Source of the DNA: Rhodoferax sp.
GTDB lineage: Bacteria; Pseudomonadota; Gammaproteobacteria; Burkholderiales; Burkholderiaceae_C
Assembly (NCBI RefSeq): GCF_023700745.1
Contig: NZ_JAMPYG010000001.1
Coordinates: 1 to 64,000 of the forward strand
Direction: 5' to 3'
Length of the DNA: 64,000 bases
A program made the translations under genes and the position numbers. A model generated the notes under the pieces. That model was not told the origin of the DNA. It made no database searches and saw only the letters and a program-made list of their open reading frames with translations. Positions within the stretch are counted from its first letter, which is position 1, and the number at the start of each line of letters is the position of its first letter. This document shows positions 24,647 to 34,862 of this stretch, in pieces.

Positions 24647-25399
24647 ATGGCAGTTACTATGCGCGAGATGCTGGAAGCCGGTGTCCACTTTGGTCACCAA
24701 ACCCGCTTCTGGAACCCCAAGATGGCTCCCTTCATTTTTGGCCATCGCAACAAAATCCACATTATCAACCTGGAAAAGTCGTTGCCGATGTTCCAGGAGG
24801 CCGCCAAATTTGCACGTCAGATTTCGGCCAAGCGTGGCACCGTCCTGATGGTTGGTACCAAGCGCCAGGCGCGTGAAACCGTGGCCACTGAAGCGCAGCG
24901 CGCCGGTGTTCCCTATGTTGATTCGCGTTGGTTGGGTGGCATGTTGACCAACTTCAAAACAGTCAAGACCTCGATCAAGCGTCTGAAAGACATGAAGATC
25001 CAGCAGGAAGCCGGCCTTGACAGCATGAGCAAAAAAGAACAGCTGATGTTTGCCCGTGAGCTCGAGAAGCTGGAAAAAGACATTGGCGGTATTCAGGATA
25101 TGAGCACCCTGCCTGATGCCATTTTTGTGATTGACGTGGGTTACCACAAGATTGCCATCGCCGAAGCCCGCAAGCTGGGGATTCCGCTGATTGCTGTGGT
25201 GGATACCAACCATTCGCCAGAAGGCATCGACTACGTGATCCCTGGCAATGATGACTCTTCCAAGGCTGTGACGCTGTATGCCCGTGGCATTGCTGATGCC
25301 ATTCTTGAAGGTCGCGCCAATGCGATGGACGATGTGGTCAAGGCGGTTGCTGAAGACAGCGCCGATGAGTTCGTCGAGGTCAATGAGGCTGCTGCCTGA
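24647..25399 (+). CDS. rpsB: 30S ribosomal protein S2
   Basis: Small-subunit ribosomal protein, 250 residues, beginning [26 protein letters not shown] and containing the S2 signatures [15 protein letters not shown] and [30 protein letters not shown] at 24636-24639 precedes the ATG at 24647. First gene of the translation/envelope operon. A hairpin followed by a T-run separates it from tsf, allowing S2 to be made in excess of EF-Ts. Confidence 0.98.
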   Translation: MAVTMREMLEAGVHFGHQTRFWNPKMAPFIFGHRNKIHIINLEKSLPMFQEAAKFARQISAKRGTVLMVGTKRQARETVATEAQRAGVPYVDSRWLGGMLTNFKTVKTSIKRLKDMKIQQEAGLDSMSKKEQLMFARELEKLEKDIGGIQDMSTLPDAIFVIDVGYHKIAIAEARKLGIPLIAVVDTNHSPEGIDYVIPGNDDSSKAVTLYARGIADAILEGRANAMDDVVKAVAEDSADEFVEVNEAAA

Positions 25400-25419
25400 T
25401 TCGTTGGCGACCCCAATCC

Positions 25420-25448
25420 AAAGGGGGGCTTTGTTGCCCCCTTTTTTT
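25420..25448 (+). terminator. Intrinsic terminator/attenuator between rpsB and tsf
   Basis: Stem AAAGGGGG (25420-25427) with CCCCCTTT (25437-25444) around a nine-base loop, running into seven T. Reads as a strong intrinsic terminator; some transcription must pass it or restart to express tsf. Confidence 0.75.
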
Positions 25449-25488
25449 AATTTCAATTGATAAACTGAACCAATTTCCGGAGAAAAAA

Positions 25489-26412
25489 ATGGCTGTTATT
25501 ACCGCAAGCATGGTGGCTGAACTGCGTGGCAAAACCGATGCCCCGATGATGGAGTGCAAGCGCGCCCTGACCGAGGCCGAGGGCGACATGGCCAAGGCCG
25601 AAGAGTTGTTGCGCGTCAAATTGGGCAGCAAGGCTGGCAAGGCTGCCAGCCGGATCACCGCCGAAGGCGTGGTGGTCTACGGTGTTGACGCCGGTGTCGG
25701 TGCCCTGCTTGAGGTGAACTGCGAAACCGACTTTGTGACCAAGAACGACAGTTTCCTGGCGCTGGCCAATGCGGCTGCGTCCCTGATCGCCAAGCACAAC
25801 CCGGCTGATGTGGCCGCTTTGGGTGCCCTGGCTTACACGCAGGACGGTTTTGGTCCGACCCTGGAAGATGTGCGCAAGGGACTCATCGGCAAGATTGGCG
25901 AGAACATGAGCTTCCGTCGTTTCAAACGCTTTGCCGGCGGCAACAAGCTGGCTTCTTACCTGCACGGCACCCGCATTGGTGTGGTGGTCGAGTTTGAAGG
26001 TGACGGTACTGCCGCCAAGGATGTGGCCATGCACATTGCCGCGATGAAGCCCGTGGCATTGTCGAGCGACGATGTGCCGGCCGAACTGGTGGCGCGCGAG
26101 CGCTCGGTGGCAGCCGCCAAGGCAGCCGAAGACGCGGCTGTGGCAACGGCTGCCGGCAAGCCTGTCCAGTCCGCTGAAATTGTGAACAAGCGGATTGAAG
26201 GTGGCGTGCAGAAATACCTCAAAGAAGTGTCTTTGCTGAACCAGACGTTTGTCAAGAACGACAAGCAGACGGTCGAGCAAATGCTCAAGGCGACAGCGAC
26301 CACTGTCAAGTCATTCACGCTCTATGTGGTGGGTGAGGGCATTGAGAAAAAGGTGGACGATTTTGCCGCCGAGGTGGCTGCCCAGGTGGCTGCTGCGCAA
26401 CAGGCTGCCTGA
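25489..26412 (+). CDS. tsf: Translation elongation factor Ts
   Basis: Guanine-nucleotide exchange factor for EF-Tu, 307 residues. The N-terminal UBA-like domain contains the EF-Ts signature [19 protein letters not shown]. The core includes [14 protein letters not shown] and [16 protein letters not shown]. The ATG follows CCGGAG. Somewhat longer than E. coli EF-Ts (283) through the C-terminal region, as is usual in this bacterial group. It follows the rpsB attenuator and precedes pyrH by 49 bp. Confidence 0.97.
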   Translation: MAVITASMVAELRGKTDAPMMECKRALTEAEGDMAKAEELLRVKLGSKAGKAASRITAEGVVVYGVDAGVGALLEVNCETDFVTKNDSFLALANAAASLIAKHNPADVAALGALAYTQDGFGPTLEDVRKGLIGKIGENMSFRRFKRFAGGNKLASYLHGTRIGVVVEFEGDGTAAKDVAMHIAAMKPVALSSDDVPAELVARERSVAAAKAAEDAAVATAAGKPVQSAEIVNKRIEGGVQKYLKEVSLLNQTFVKNDKQTVEQMLKATATTVKSFTLYVVGEGIEKKVDDFAAEVAAQVAAAQQAA

Positions 26413-26461
26413 TCGGACTCTTGTCGTTTTATTGAATTCCCCTAGACCCAAGGAGTCACCC

Positions 26462-27184
26462 ATGTCAGATGTCAAGCCGGCTTACAAGCGAATTTTGCTC
26501 AAATTGTCGGGTGAGGCACTGATGGGTGATGACCAGTTTGGCATCAATCGTGACACCATTGTGCGCATGGTCGATGAAATCGTGGGTGTGACTGCCCTCG
26601 GTGTTCAGGTCGCTGTGGTCATTGGGGGAGGCAATATTTTTCGTGGTGTGGCGGGTGGGTCGGTTGGCATGGACCGTGCCACGGCCGACTACATGGGCAT
26701 GCTGGCAACGGTCATGAATTCACTGGCGCTGGGCGATACCATGAACAAGGCTGGCTTGACGGCGCGCGTGATGTCGGCCATCGCCATTGAGCAGGTGGTC
26801 GAACCTTATGTGCGCCCCAAGGCCTTGCAGTACCTCGAAGAGGGCAAGGTGGTGATTTTTGCGGCTGGCACGGGTAATCCGTTTTTCACCACCGATACCG
26901 CTGCCGCGTTGCGTGGTGCCGAAATTGGCGCCGAGATTGTGCTTAAGGCCACCAAGGTTGACGGCGTTTACAGTGCGGACCCCAAAAAAGATGCCGCTGC
27001 AACCCGTTACAGCAAGATTTCATTTGATGAGGCCATCTCGCAAAACCTGGGCATCATGGATGCCACGGCGTTTGCCTTGTGCCGCGATCAAAAACTGCCG
27101 GTCAAGGTGTTTTCGATTTTCAAGCACGGCGCGCTCAAGCGCGTGGTGCTGGGTGAAGATGAGGGTACCTTGGTGTATGCCTGA
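26462..27184 (+). CDS. pyrH: UMP kinase
   Basis: Hexameric enzyme converting UMP to UDP, amino-acid-kinase fold, 240 residues. Visible: [20 protein letters not shown] at the N-terminus, [30 protein letters not shown] and [13 protein letters not shown]. The ATG at 26462 has AAGGAG upstream (CCAAGGAGTCACCC). A longer in-frame upstream extension overlaps tsf and is not pyrH-like. Known regulation is allosteric by GTP and UTP. Confidence 0.97.
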   Translation: MSDVKPAYKRILLKLSGEALMGDDQFGINRDTIVRMVDEIVGVTALGVQVAVVIGGGNIFRGVAGGSVGMDRATADYMGMLATVMNSLALGDTMNKAGLTARVMSAIAIEQVVEPYVRPKALQYLEEGKVVIFAAGTGNPFFTTDTAAALRGAEIGAEIVLKATKVDGVYSADPKKDAAATRYSKISFDEAISQNLGIMDATAFALCRDQKLPVKVFSIFKHGALKRVVLGEDEGTLVYA

Positions 27185-27251
27185 GCGTGACGGCCTTGAC
27201 CGCCACAGCCCATCTGTTTTTTTATTTTGAACCCTGAGTGAGGAATGACCC

Positions 27252-27812
27252 ATGTCAGTCGCCGAAATTAAAAATATTGCAGAAACCAAGATGGACCAAT
27301 CCATTGAGGCTTTCAAACATAACTTGACCAAGATCCGTACTGGTCGCGCCAACCCCGCCATTTTGGACACAGTGCACGTCGATTACTACGGCTCCCTGGT
27401 GCCGATCAGCCAGGTGGCCAATGTGTCGCTGCTGGATTCCCGCACCGTCAGTGTGCAACCCTGGGAAAAGGGCATGGGTGCCAAAATTGAAAAAGCCATT
27501 CGTGACAGCGATCTCGGTTTGAACCCATCTTCCATGGGCGACCTGATCCGTGTGCCGATGCCACCGATGTCCGAAGAACGTCGCAAGGAATTGACCAAAC
27601 TGGTGCGCAACGAGGGCGAGGGCGCCAAAATTGCCGTGCGCAATTTGCGCCGCGATGCCAACGAGGGCGTCAAGAAACTGGTCAAGGACAAGTTGGCATC
27701 CGAAGATGATCAAAAGCGCTGTGAGACCGACATTCAAAAAGTGACCGATAAACACATTGGTGTCATTGATCAACTGGTGGCAGCCAAAGAACACGACATC
27801 ATGGCGGTTTGA
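27252..27812 (+). CDS. frr: Ribosome recycling factor
   Basis: Splits post-termination ribosomes with EF-G. 186 residues, almost exactly the family length, with the conserved [35 protein letters not shown] and [12 protein letters not shown] segments of the three-helix-bundle protein. Good GAGGAA upstream of the ATG. The 67-bp gap after pyrH contains a T-run without a convincing stem. Confidence 0.98.
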   Translation: MSVAEIKNIAETKMDQSIEAFKHNLTKIRTGRANPAILDTVHVDYYGSLVPISQVANVSLLDSRTVSVQPWEKGMGAKIEKAIRDSDLGLNPSSMGDLIRVPMPPMSEERRKELTKLVRNEGEGAKIAVRNLRRDANEGVKKLVKDKLASEDDQKRCETDIQKVTDKHIGVIDQLVAAKEHDIMAV

Positions 27813-27818
27813 CCGGGC

Positions 27819-28547
27819 ATGACGAACAAGTCAACGCCCACCCATGTGGCCATTGTCATGGATGGCAACGGTCGCTGGGCGTCAAAGCGGTATTTACCCC
27901 GCATTGCGGGTCACAAGCAGGGGGTCGATGCCCTCAAGCGTTGTGCCCGGGCCTGTGAGGCCCGCGGCATCAAGGTGCTCACGGTGTTTGCCTTTTCTTC
28001 TGAAAATTGGCAGCGTCCGCAAGAGGAAGTCTCCGGTCTGATGGATTTGTTTGCCTTGGCCCTGGGGCGCGAGGTGCCGCAGCTGAATGCCGATGGGGTG
28101 CAATTGCGCTTCATTGGCGAGCGCCAGGGCTTGTCGGCCCGCGTGCTCAATGGCATTGAGCAGGCTGAAGCCGCCACTGCGGCCAACCAGCAATTGGTGC
28201 TGAATGTCTGTTTCAATTATGGTGGCCGCTGGGACATCGTGCAGGCGGCTGCGCGTGTGGCTGCCCAGGGCTTGGCCATGACTGAGCAGAATTTGAGCCA
28301 GACGATGGCGTTGGCCCATGTGCCTGACCCCGATCTGGTGATCCGCACCGGCGGCGAGCAGCGCATCAGCAACTTCCTGCTGTGGCAATCGGCTTATTCC
28401 GAATTCTTCTTCTGTGACACACTGTGGCCGGACTTTGATGAGGCTGCACTCGATCTGGCGATTCATTCCTATGGTCAGCGTGAGCGTCGCTTTGGCAAAG
28501 TCCCAGGCCAGAGTGATGTGCCAACCATGCCAACTGGCCCCGATTGA
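27819..28547 (+). CDS. uppS: Undecaprenyl diphosphate synthase (isoprenyl transferase)
   Basis: Cis-prenyltransferase making the C55 lipid carrier for peptidoglycan and O-antigen. 242 residues. The family motif HVAIVMDGNGRWA with the catalytic aspartate lies at residues 8-20; later blocks are FAFSSENW.RP and the C-terminal RTGGEQRISNFLLWQ.AYSE. Starts six bases after frr. Product feeds the cell-envelope steps encoded further along the operon. Confidence 0.97.
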   Translation: MTNKSTPTHVAIVMDGNGRWASKRYLPRIAGHKQGVDALKRCARACEARGIKVLTVFAFSSENWQRPQEEVSGLMDLFALALGREVPQLNADGVQLRFIGERQGLSARVLNGIEQAEAATAANQQLVLNVCFNYGGRWDIVQAAARVAAQGLAMTEQNLSQTMALAHVPDPDLVIRTGGEQRISNFLLWQSAYSEFFFCDTLWPDFDEAALDLAIHSYGQRERRFGKVPGQSDVPTMPTGPD

Positions 28548-28558
28548 GGATATCTGTC

Positions 28559-29404
28559 ATGCTCAAGCAACGTGTGATCACGGCTGTGGTGTTGCTGCTG
28601 GTGTTGTTGCCCGCGCTTTTTTTTCATGATCCGGCCCCTTTCAATTTTCTGGCACTCCTGTTCATGGCCGCAGCTGCCTGGGAATGGGCGCGTTTGAACG
28701 GCTATCGCTTGTCCGCCAGCTACTTGGTGGGTGCCGTGTGTGGCTTGATTTGCGCCGGCTTGTGGTGGGCCGGCTGGCTGGCCAGCACCCAGCCCCGACT
28801 TTGGCTTTTGACTGGCGCTGCCTGGGTGCTGCTGGGAAGCTGGGTGTTGCACGCGGGCGTGCCGGCCTGGGGGCGGCTGCATTCCGGTTTTCGTCTGGGG
28901 CTGGGTCTGCTGGCACTGGTACTCACCTGGCTGGCGGTTGCCCAGGCCAGATTGATCGGCACCAATTTCCTGCTGTCGGTGTTCGTGCTGGTGTGGGTTG
29001 CCGACATTGGCGCTTATTTCGCCGGTCGCACCTGGGGCGGGCGGTTGGTCTCGCGCAAACTGGCGGCCTCCATCAGTCCGGGCAAAAGCTGGGAAGGGGT
29101 CTGGGGCGGCATGGTGGCGGTGTTGCTGCTGGCCTGGATCTGGACCCGGTTTGATCTGTGGGCGCAACCCGTGGCGCCCAGTTTTTACAGCCATCTGGCC
29201 GGGCGTGGCGCGGCATTCGTCGTGATCGCCTGTTTGTTCATGGCGGCCATGAGTGTGGTGGGCGACCTGTTCGAGTCCTTGGTCAAGCGCAGCGCCGGCG
29301 TCAAGGACAGCAGCAACCTGCTGCCCGGACATGGCGGTGTACTCGACCGCATCGATGCCTTGTTGCCCAGCCTGCCGCTGGCCATGATGCTCTACACATT
29401 TTGA
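28559..29404 (+). CDS. cdsA: Phosphatidate cytidylyltransferase
   Basis: Inner-membrane enzyme forming CDP-diacylglycerol from phosphatidate and CTP. 281 residues, about eight hydrophobic segments. The C-terminal CDS signature SLVKRSAGVKDSSNLLPGHG followed by GVLDRIDAL is complete. The ATG at 28559 is preceded by GAGGA; an in-frame TTG overlapping the uppS stop is less likely. Adjacent to dxr with an eight-base gap. Confidence 0.96.
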   Translation: MLKQRVITAVVLLLVLLPALFFHDPAPFNFLALLFMAAAAWEWARLNGYRLSASYLVGAVCGLICAGLWWAGWLASTQPRLWLLTGAAWVLLGSWVLHAGVPAWGRLHSGFRLGLGLLALVLTWLAVAQARLIGTNFLLSVFVLVWVADIGAYFAGRTWGGRLVSRKLAASISPGKSWEGVWGGMVAVLLLAWIWTRFDLWAQPVAPSFYSHLAGRGAAFVVIACLFMAAMSVVGDLFESLVKRSAGVKDSSNLLPGHGGVLDRIDALLPSLPLAMMLYTF

Positions 29405-29412
29405 GAGTGACG

Positions 29413-30624
29413 ATGTTGGATTCAACCGGTTTGAAAAAACAACGGGTCGCGGTTTTGGGCTCGACCGGCTCGATCGGCGTCAGCACCCTTGAGGTGCTGT
29501 CACTGCACCCGGACCGTTTTGAAGTGTTTGCTTTGACCGCCTCAACCCAGGTTGACAAATTGCTCCAGCAATGTGTGCAGTTCCGACCCAGCTTTGCAGT
29601 CATGGCCAGCCAGACACATGGCGATGAACTGGCGCGTCAATGCCGTGACCTGGGTTTGTTGACCCAGGTGTTGTCCGGTCCGGACGCGATCACCGACATG
29701 GCCCGCCATGAACAGGTGGATGTGGTGATGGCGGCCATTGTGGGCGCGGCCGGGCTGGCTTCATGCCTGGGTGCGGCCCGGGCCGGAAAACGTCTGTTGC
29801 TGGCCAACAAGGAAGCCCTGGTGGTTGGTGGAGACTATTTTTTACAAACCGTGATGGCAGGTGGTGCCAAGCTGTTGCCAATTGACAGCGAACATTCCGC
29901 TGTCTTTCAGTCCCTGCCTGAAGACGCCACGACCTGGGCTGCGCAGATTGACAAGATCATTCTGACGGCATCGGGCGGACCGTTTCGCCGGCGTGACCCG
30001 GCCAGCTTTGCCGAGATCACGCCCGAGCAGGCCTGTGCCCACCCGAATTGGGTCATGGGGCGCAAAATTTCGGTGGACTCTGCCACCATGATGAACAAGG
30101 CGCTGGAGGTGATTGAGGCACGCTATCTGTTTGGCGTGACCCCCAGGCAGATCGAGGTGGTGATTCATCCGCAAAGCGTCATCCATTCGATGGTCCAGTA
30201 CCGCGACCACTCCGTGATGGCTCAGCTTGGCACGCCCGACATGAAGGTGCCGATTGCTTACGGCCTGTCCTGGCCGCAGCGCATGACCTCGGGCGCCAGT
30301 GCGCTGGATTTCCGGGCCATGACGGATTTGACGTTTGAGTCGCCAGATGCCAACGGCCATGGCCAGCGCTTTCCCGGCCTCGCCCTGGCCTGGGCGGTGC
30401 TGGCCGCGCCTCAGGGCAGTACGGCTGTGCTCAACGCGGCCAATGAAATCGCCGTTGCGGCTTTTCTGGCCGGCCAGATCCGCTTTGATCAGATGCATGC
30501 CGTCAATCTCGAAACACTCGCCAAGGTACAACCCGCGCCGCCGGGTTCGCTCGAAGATTTGCTGGCACTCGATGCGCAAAGCCGTGATGCCGCGGCGCGT
30601 GTGGTGGCCCGGCTGGCAGCCTGA
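29413..30624 (+). CDS. dxr: 1-deoxy-D-xylulose 5-phosphate reductoisomerase
   Basis: Second enzyme of the MEP isoprenoid pathway, converting DXP to MEP with NADPH. 403 residues. NADPH-binding VAVLGSTGSIGVSTL at 12-26, LLLANKEALVVGG, and the catalytic/metal region LPIDSEHSAVFQ and ASGGPFR. The ATG at 29413 (MLDSTGLKKQ) lies just after cdsA; upstream in-frame sequence is the cdsA shadow. Supplies precursors for the UppS reaction encoded upstream. Confidence 0.97.
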   Translation: MLDSTGLKKQRVAVLGSTGSIGVSTLEVLSLHPDRFEVFALTASTQVDKLLQQCVQFRPSFAVMASQTHGDELARQCRDLGLLTQVLSGPDAITDMARHEQVDVVMAAIVGAAGLASCLGAARAGKRLLLANKEALVVGGDYFLQTVMAGGAKLLPIDSEHSAVFQSLPEDATTWAAQIDKIILTASGGPFRRRDPASFAEITPEQACAHPNWVMGRKISVDSATMMNKALEVIEARYLFGVTPRQIEVVIHPQSVIHSMVQYRDHSVMAQLGTPDMKVPIAYGLSWPQRMTSGASALDFRAMTDLTFESPDANGHGQRFPGLALAWAVLAAPQGSTAVLNAANEIAVAAFLAGQIRFDQMHAVNLETLAKVQPAPPGSLEDLLALDAQSRDAAARVVARLAA

Positions 30625-30628
30625 TCAC

Positions 30629-31990
30629 ATGTTGACTGTCATCTCCTTCCTCGTCGCCATTGCCCTGCTGATTGCCGTTCATGAGTACGGCCACTACCGG
30701 GTGGCGATTGCCTGTGGCGTCAAGGTGTTGCGTTTCTCGATTGGTTTTGGCAAGCCATTGTTGCGTTGGCAGTCCAAAAGCAGTGGTACGGAATTTGTGC
30801 TGGCCTTGTTTCCCCTGGGTGGTTTCGTCAGGATGCTCGATGAGCGCGAAGCTCCGGTAGCACCTCTTGAACGCCATCTTGCCTTTAATACCCAAAGCCT
30901 GATGCGGCGCAGTGCGATTGTGGTGGCCGGTCCCGCGGCCAATTTGCTGTTGGCGGTGCTGTTGTACAGCGTGGTCAACTGGATTGGAGTGCAACTCCCG
31001 GCAGCCATCCTGGCGCCGCCGCAGGCTGAGTCCCTAGCCGCCAAAGCCGGGCTGGTTGGTGGCGAGCGGGTGTTGCGTGCCGCTCTGGACGGCGAGGCGG
31101 AGCTTGAGGTGCTGTCATTCGACGATCTGCGCTGGCAATTGACCCGCGGCGCGCTGGAGGGGCTGGATGTTCGGCTTTGGGTGCAAGGGGAGAAAGCCAG
31201 TACCGAGCGTGAATTTCTGCTCGGACTCTCGGGGCTGGACAGCAACGAGGTTGATGCTCGGCTGTTTCAGAAAATTGGTGTTACAGGCCCCATGACCCGC
31301 CCTGTGATTGGTGATGTCATGCCGGACTCAGCCGCTGCGCTGGCGGGTTTGCTGGCAGGAGACGAAGTCACTCAGGTCGATGGCAAGTTGATTGTGGATG
31401 GTCAACAGCTGCGGATGTTGATTCGCCAGTCGGTGACGAATCAGGTAGTGTCAAGCCAGATATGGACCATTTTGCGCGATGGCCAGCGTTTGCAACTGAC
31501 GGTGACGCCACGCGTGGTGCTGGAGCAGGAGCTGCCGATTGGCCGCATTGGTGCCTATGTGGGCGCACCCCCTGAACAGGTGCTGGTGCGTTATGGCGTG
31601 TTCGAGGGCAGCTGGCAGGCACTGGATAAAACTTGGGATGTTTCGGTATTGACACTCAAGATGATGGGCCGGATGCTGATTGGTGAAGCCTCCATCAAAA
31701 ATATCAGCGGTCCACTGACGATCGCCGACTATGCCGGTAAATCGGCGGGTTTGGGCCTGACCCAGTATCTGGCTTTCCTGGCGCTCATCAGTGTCAGTCT
31801 GGGTGTTTTGAATTTGCTGCCGGTGCCGGTGCTGGATGGCGGACACCTGATGTATTATCTTTGGGAGGGTGTCACGGGTCGACCTGTCTCCGATGCCTGG
31901 ATGGAACGTTTGCAACAAGGGGGTGTTGCCATCCTGATGCTCATGATGTCGGTCGCTCTTTTTAACGATATTTCCCGATTGTTTGGCTGA
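30629..31990 (+). CDS. rseP: Site-2 protease RseP
   Basis: Intramembrane zinc metalloprotease that cleaves anti-sigma factor RseA and residual signal peptides. 453 residues. HEYGH at residues 18-22 supplies the zinc ligands in the first membrane helix, two PDZ regions occupy the periplasmic loop (about 110-290), and the third zinc ligand lies in VPVLDGGHLMYY near residue 395. It precedes bamA, so envelope-stress signalling and outer-membrane assembly share an operon. Confidence 0.96.
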   Translation: MLTVISFLVAIALLIAVHEYGHYRVAIACGVKVLRFSIGFGKPLLRWQSKSSGTEFVLALFPLGGFVRMLDEREAPVAPLERHLAFNTQSLMRRSAIVVAGPAANLLLAVLLYSVVNWIGVQLPAAILAPPQAESLAAKAGLVGGERVLRAALDGEAELEVLSFDDLRWQLTRGALEGLDVRLWVQGEKASTEREFLLGLSGLDSNEVDARLFQKIGVTGPMTRPVIGDVMPDSAAALAGLLAGDEVTQVDGKLIVDGQQLRMLIRQSVTNQVVSSQIWTILRDGQRLQLTVTPRVVLEQELPIGRIGAYVGAPPEQVLVRYGVFEGSWQALDKTWDVSVLTLKMMGRMLIGEASIKNISGPLTIADYAGKSAGLGLTQYLAFLALISVSLGVLNLLPVPVLDGGHLMYYLWEGVTGRPVSDAWMERLQQGGVAILMLMMSVALFNDISRLFG

Positions 31991-32034
31991 CCCTTGCCTC
32001 ATTTGCCAGCACCCTTTATTTACTGAATTCAACT

Positions 32035-34326
32035 ATGCAACTCAATCGTTTTCGTCTTACTACCTGCGCCGCGCTGGCTTCCATGATTCTTGTTGCCCAG
32101 TCCGCCTGGGCTGTTGATCCGTTCACGGTGCGTGACATCCAGATCGAAGGTTTGCAGCGGGTCGAACCAGGGACCGTGTTTGTCTCCTTGCCAGTGCGGG
32201 TGGGCGATACTTACAGCGATGACAAGGGTGCGACCGCCATCCAGAGCCTGTTTGCGCTGGGCTTGTTCAAGGATGTGCGCATAGAGGTGAAAGGTGATGT
32301 GCTGGTGGTGGTGGTCGAAGAGCGCCCCACGGTGGCCAATGTGGAGTTTGTCGGCACCAAGGAGTTTGACAAGGATGTGCTGGTCAAGTCGATGCGCGAT
32401 ATCGGCCTGGCGGACGGCCGGCCTTTTGACAAGGCGCAACTGGACCGTGCCGAGCAGGAGCTCAAGCGCCAGTACATCAATCGCAGTCTGTATGCCGCCC
32501 AGGTGGTGTCCACCGTGACGCCGATCGAACGTAACCGCGTCAATCTGACGTTTACCGTTGTTGAGGGTGAGCCAGCCAAAATCAGTGAAATCCGGATTGT
32601 TGGCAACAAGGCGTTCAGTGAATCCACCTTACGTGATTTGTTTGATCTCGATACCGGAGGCTGGTTGAGCTGGTACACCAAGTCCAACCGTTATTCGCGC
32701 GCCAAGCTCAATGCCGACCTTGAAACGCTGCGCTCCTATTACCTGAGTCGCGGTTATCTGGAGTTCAAGATTGACTCGACCCAGGTCGCCATGCAGCCCA
32801 ACAAGACCGATATCGGGATCAACATCAATATCACCGAGGGCGAACGCTACGTTGTCAGCAGCGTCCAGCTGGCAGGTGAGTACCTGGGCAAGGAAGACGA
32901 ATTCAAGTCGATGGTGACGATCCGGCCGGGTCAAGCCTACAACGCCGACGATGTCGCCAAAACAACCAAGGCATTCTCTGACTATTTTGGCAACTTTGGT
33001 TACGCCTTTGCGCGCGTCGAGGCCAAACCCGAAATTGACCGCGTCAACAACCGGGTGAGCCTGGTGCTGCAAGCCACCCCCTCGCGCCGCGCCTATGTGC
33101 GCAAGATTGACGTGGCAGGTAACACCCGCACACGCGATGTGGTGGTGCGCCGCGAATTCCGCCAGCTTGAAGCATCGTGGTACGACGGCGACAAAATTCG
33201 CCTGTCGCGCGATCGGGTCGACCGCCTGGGCTATTTTGGTGATGTGGCCATTGAAACCCAGGAAGTACCAGGGACCCCGGATCAGGTTGACCTGACCGTC
33301 AATGTCACGGAAAAGCCCACCGGCAGCCTGAGTCTGGGGGCCGGTTATTCGAGTGGTGATGGTCTGGGGCTGTCGTTTGGTCTGAAACAGGAAAATGCCT
33401 TTGGTTCCGGCAATTCCCTGGGTATTCAGATCAATACCAGCAAATTCAACCGGGTGGTCGTGCTCAACACCACCGACCCATATTTCACCGAAGATGGCGT
33501 GTCGCGCACGTTTGACCTCTATTCCAAAACCAGCAGCCCCTACCAGGATGAGGACTATTACAAACTGGAGTCCTCGGGGGCCAGTTTGCGTTTTGGCGTG
33601 CCGTTTACCGAAATCGACACCGTGTTTTTCGGCGCTGGCATTGAAAAAACGACCATTGTTCCAGGTACCCTGTTGCCCGCCTCCTACCAGAGTTACGCTG
33701 ACGAATTCGGCTATTCAAGTACTGCCTTCCCACTCACTGCGGGTTGGGCGCGCGATAGCCGCGACAGCTCCCTGGCGCCCACCAGCGGGCGTTTCCAGCG
33801 GGCCAATGCCGAGTGGTCTTTCGCCGGCGATGCCAAGTACCTGCGCGCCACCTACCAGTTCCAGCAGTATTTCCCGTTGAGCAAGCAGTACACCGCTGCC
33901 TTCAATACCGAAATTGGCCTGGGCAGCGCGTCGGGTAGCCGCTCTTACCCGGTATTCAAGAATTTTTATGGCGGTGGTCTGGGTTCGGTGCGCGGTTTCG
34001 ATCAGGGCAGCCTGGGGCCCCGGGATGCCACGGACACCGTGATCGGCGGCTCACGCAAGCTCAATATCAACATGGAAGTGTTGGCGCCGTTCCCGGGGGC
34101 AGGCAATGACCGTACCTTGCGGATGTATGGTTTCTGGGATATCGGTATGGTCGGGGGAGATAACGCAGTCAACGCAAATGCCAACGACCTGCGTTCGTCG
34201 GTGGGGGTCGGGATCAGCTGGATTTCCCCGGTGGGGCCATTGCGTCTGGCGTTTGCCAAACCCATTCGCAAGTTTGATGGCGATAAAATCCAAAGCATGC
34301 AATTTCAAATTGGGACCAGTTTCTAA
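32035..34326 (+). CDS. bamA: Outer-membrane protein assembly factor BamA
   Basis: Essential insertase for outer-membrane beta-barrels. 763 residues: signal peptide 1-26 ending AQSAWA, five POTRA domains (about 27-425, starting FTVRDIQIEGLQRVEPGTV) and a C-terminal 16-strand barrel. The loop-6 motif VRGF appears in GSVRGFDQGSLGPRD, and the last residues end in F (QIGTSF), the barrel-insertion signal. Its stop overlaps the skp start by one base (TAATG). Confidence 0.97.
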   Translation: MQLNRFRLTTCAALASMILVAQSAWAVDPFTVRDIQIEGLQRVEPGTVFVSLPVRVGDTYSDDKGATAIQSLFALGLFKDVRIEVKGDVLVVVVEERPTVANVEFVGTKEFDKDVLVKSMRDIGLADGRPFDKAQLDRAEQELKRQYINRSLYAAQVVSTVTPIERNRVNLTFTVVEGEPAKISEIRIVGNKAFSESTLRDLFDLDTGGWLSWYTKSNRYSRAKLNADLETLRSYYLSRGYLEFKIDSTQVAMQPNKTDIGININITEGERYVVSSVQLAGEYLGKEDEFKSMVTIRPGQAYNADDVAKTTKAFSDYFGNFGYAFARVEAKPEIDRVNNRVSLVLQATPSRRAYVRKIDVAGNTRTRDVVVRREFRQLEASWYDGDKIRLSRDRVDRLGYFGDVAIETQEVPGTPDQVDLTVNVTEKPTGSLSLGAGYSSGDGLGLSFGLKQENAFGSGNSLGIQINTSKFNRVVVLNTTDPYFTEDGVSRTFDLYSKTSSPYQDEDYYKLESSGASLRFGVPFTEIDTVFFGAGIEKTTIVPGTLLPASYQSYADEFGYSSTAFPLTAGWARDSRDSSLAPTSGRFQRANAEWSFAGDAKYLRATYQFQQYFPLSKQYTAAFNTEIGLGSASGSRSYPVFKNFYGGGLGSVRGFDQGSLGPRDATDTVIGGSRKLNINMEVLAPFPGAGNDRTLRMYGFWDIGMVGGDNAVNANANDLRSSVGVGISWISPVGPLRLAFAKPIRKFDGDKIQSMQFQIGTSF

Positions 34327-34838
34327 TGAATCATTTTTTACGTCATATTTGTGCTTTGAGTTTGTGCGGCCTGTCTGCCATGTCCTTGCAGGCGCAGGAG
34401 TTGCGCATGGGCTTTGTCAGCACCGACCGTGTGCTCAAGGAAGCCGGCACCGCCAAAGCAGCGCAGACCAAGCTGGAACAGGAGTTTTCCAAGCGTGAAA
34501 AAGAGCTGGTTGAGCAGGGTGCCAGCATCAAGGCACTGGCTGATAAATTTGAGCGCGAAGCGCCCACTTTGCCCGAAACCCAGCGCCAGACGCGTCAAAA
34601 ACAATTGCTGGAGCAGGACCGCGATTTTCAGAGAAAGCGACGCGAGTTTCAGGAAGACCTGAATTCACGTAAAAATGAGGAATTGCAGGTGGTGATTCAG
34701 CGTGCCAACAAGGTCATCAAGGAGATTGCCGTGGCTGAAAAATACGACTTTATTTTTCAGGATGCGGTTTACGTCAATCCCAAGCATGACATGACCGACA
34801 AAGTGATCAAGGCGCTCAACACGCCTGCGGCAAAGTAA
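34326..34838 (+). CDS. skp: Periplasmic chaperone Skp/OmpH
   Basis: Holds unfolded outer-membrane proteins in the periplasm on the way to BamA. 170 residues with a signal peptide at about 1-24 (ending SLQAQ), then the OmpH core ELRMGFVSTDRVLKEAGTAK and long charged coiled-coil helices (about 45-125) forming the tentacles of the trimer. Size and position directly after bamA fit. Confidence 0.94.
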   Translation: MNHFLRHICALSLCGLSAMSLQAQELRMGFVSTDRVLKEAGTAKAAQTKLEQEFSKREKELVEQGASIKALADKFEREAPTLPETQRQTRQKQLLEQDRDFQRKRREFQEDLNSRKNEELQVVIQRANKVIKEIAVAEKYDFIFQDAVYVNPKHDMTDKVIKALNTPAAK

Positions 34839-34862
34839 TTCTGACCTCAAGTCTGGTTGCGC

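Noticed and set aside
27185-27251. Possible terminator after pyrH (T-run CTGTTTTTTTATTTTG)
   Set aside because: The preceding sequence forms only a three-base stem, and frr follows directly in the same operon.
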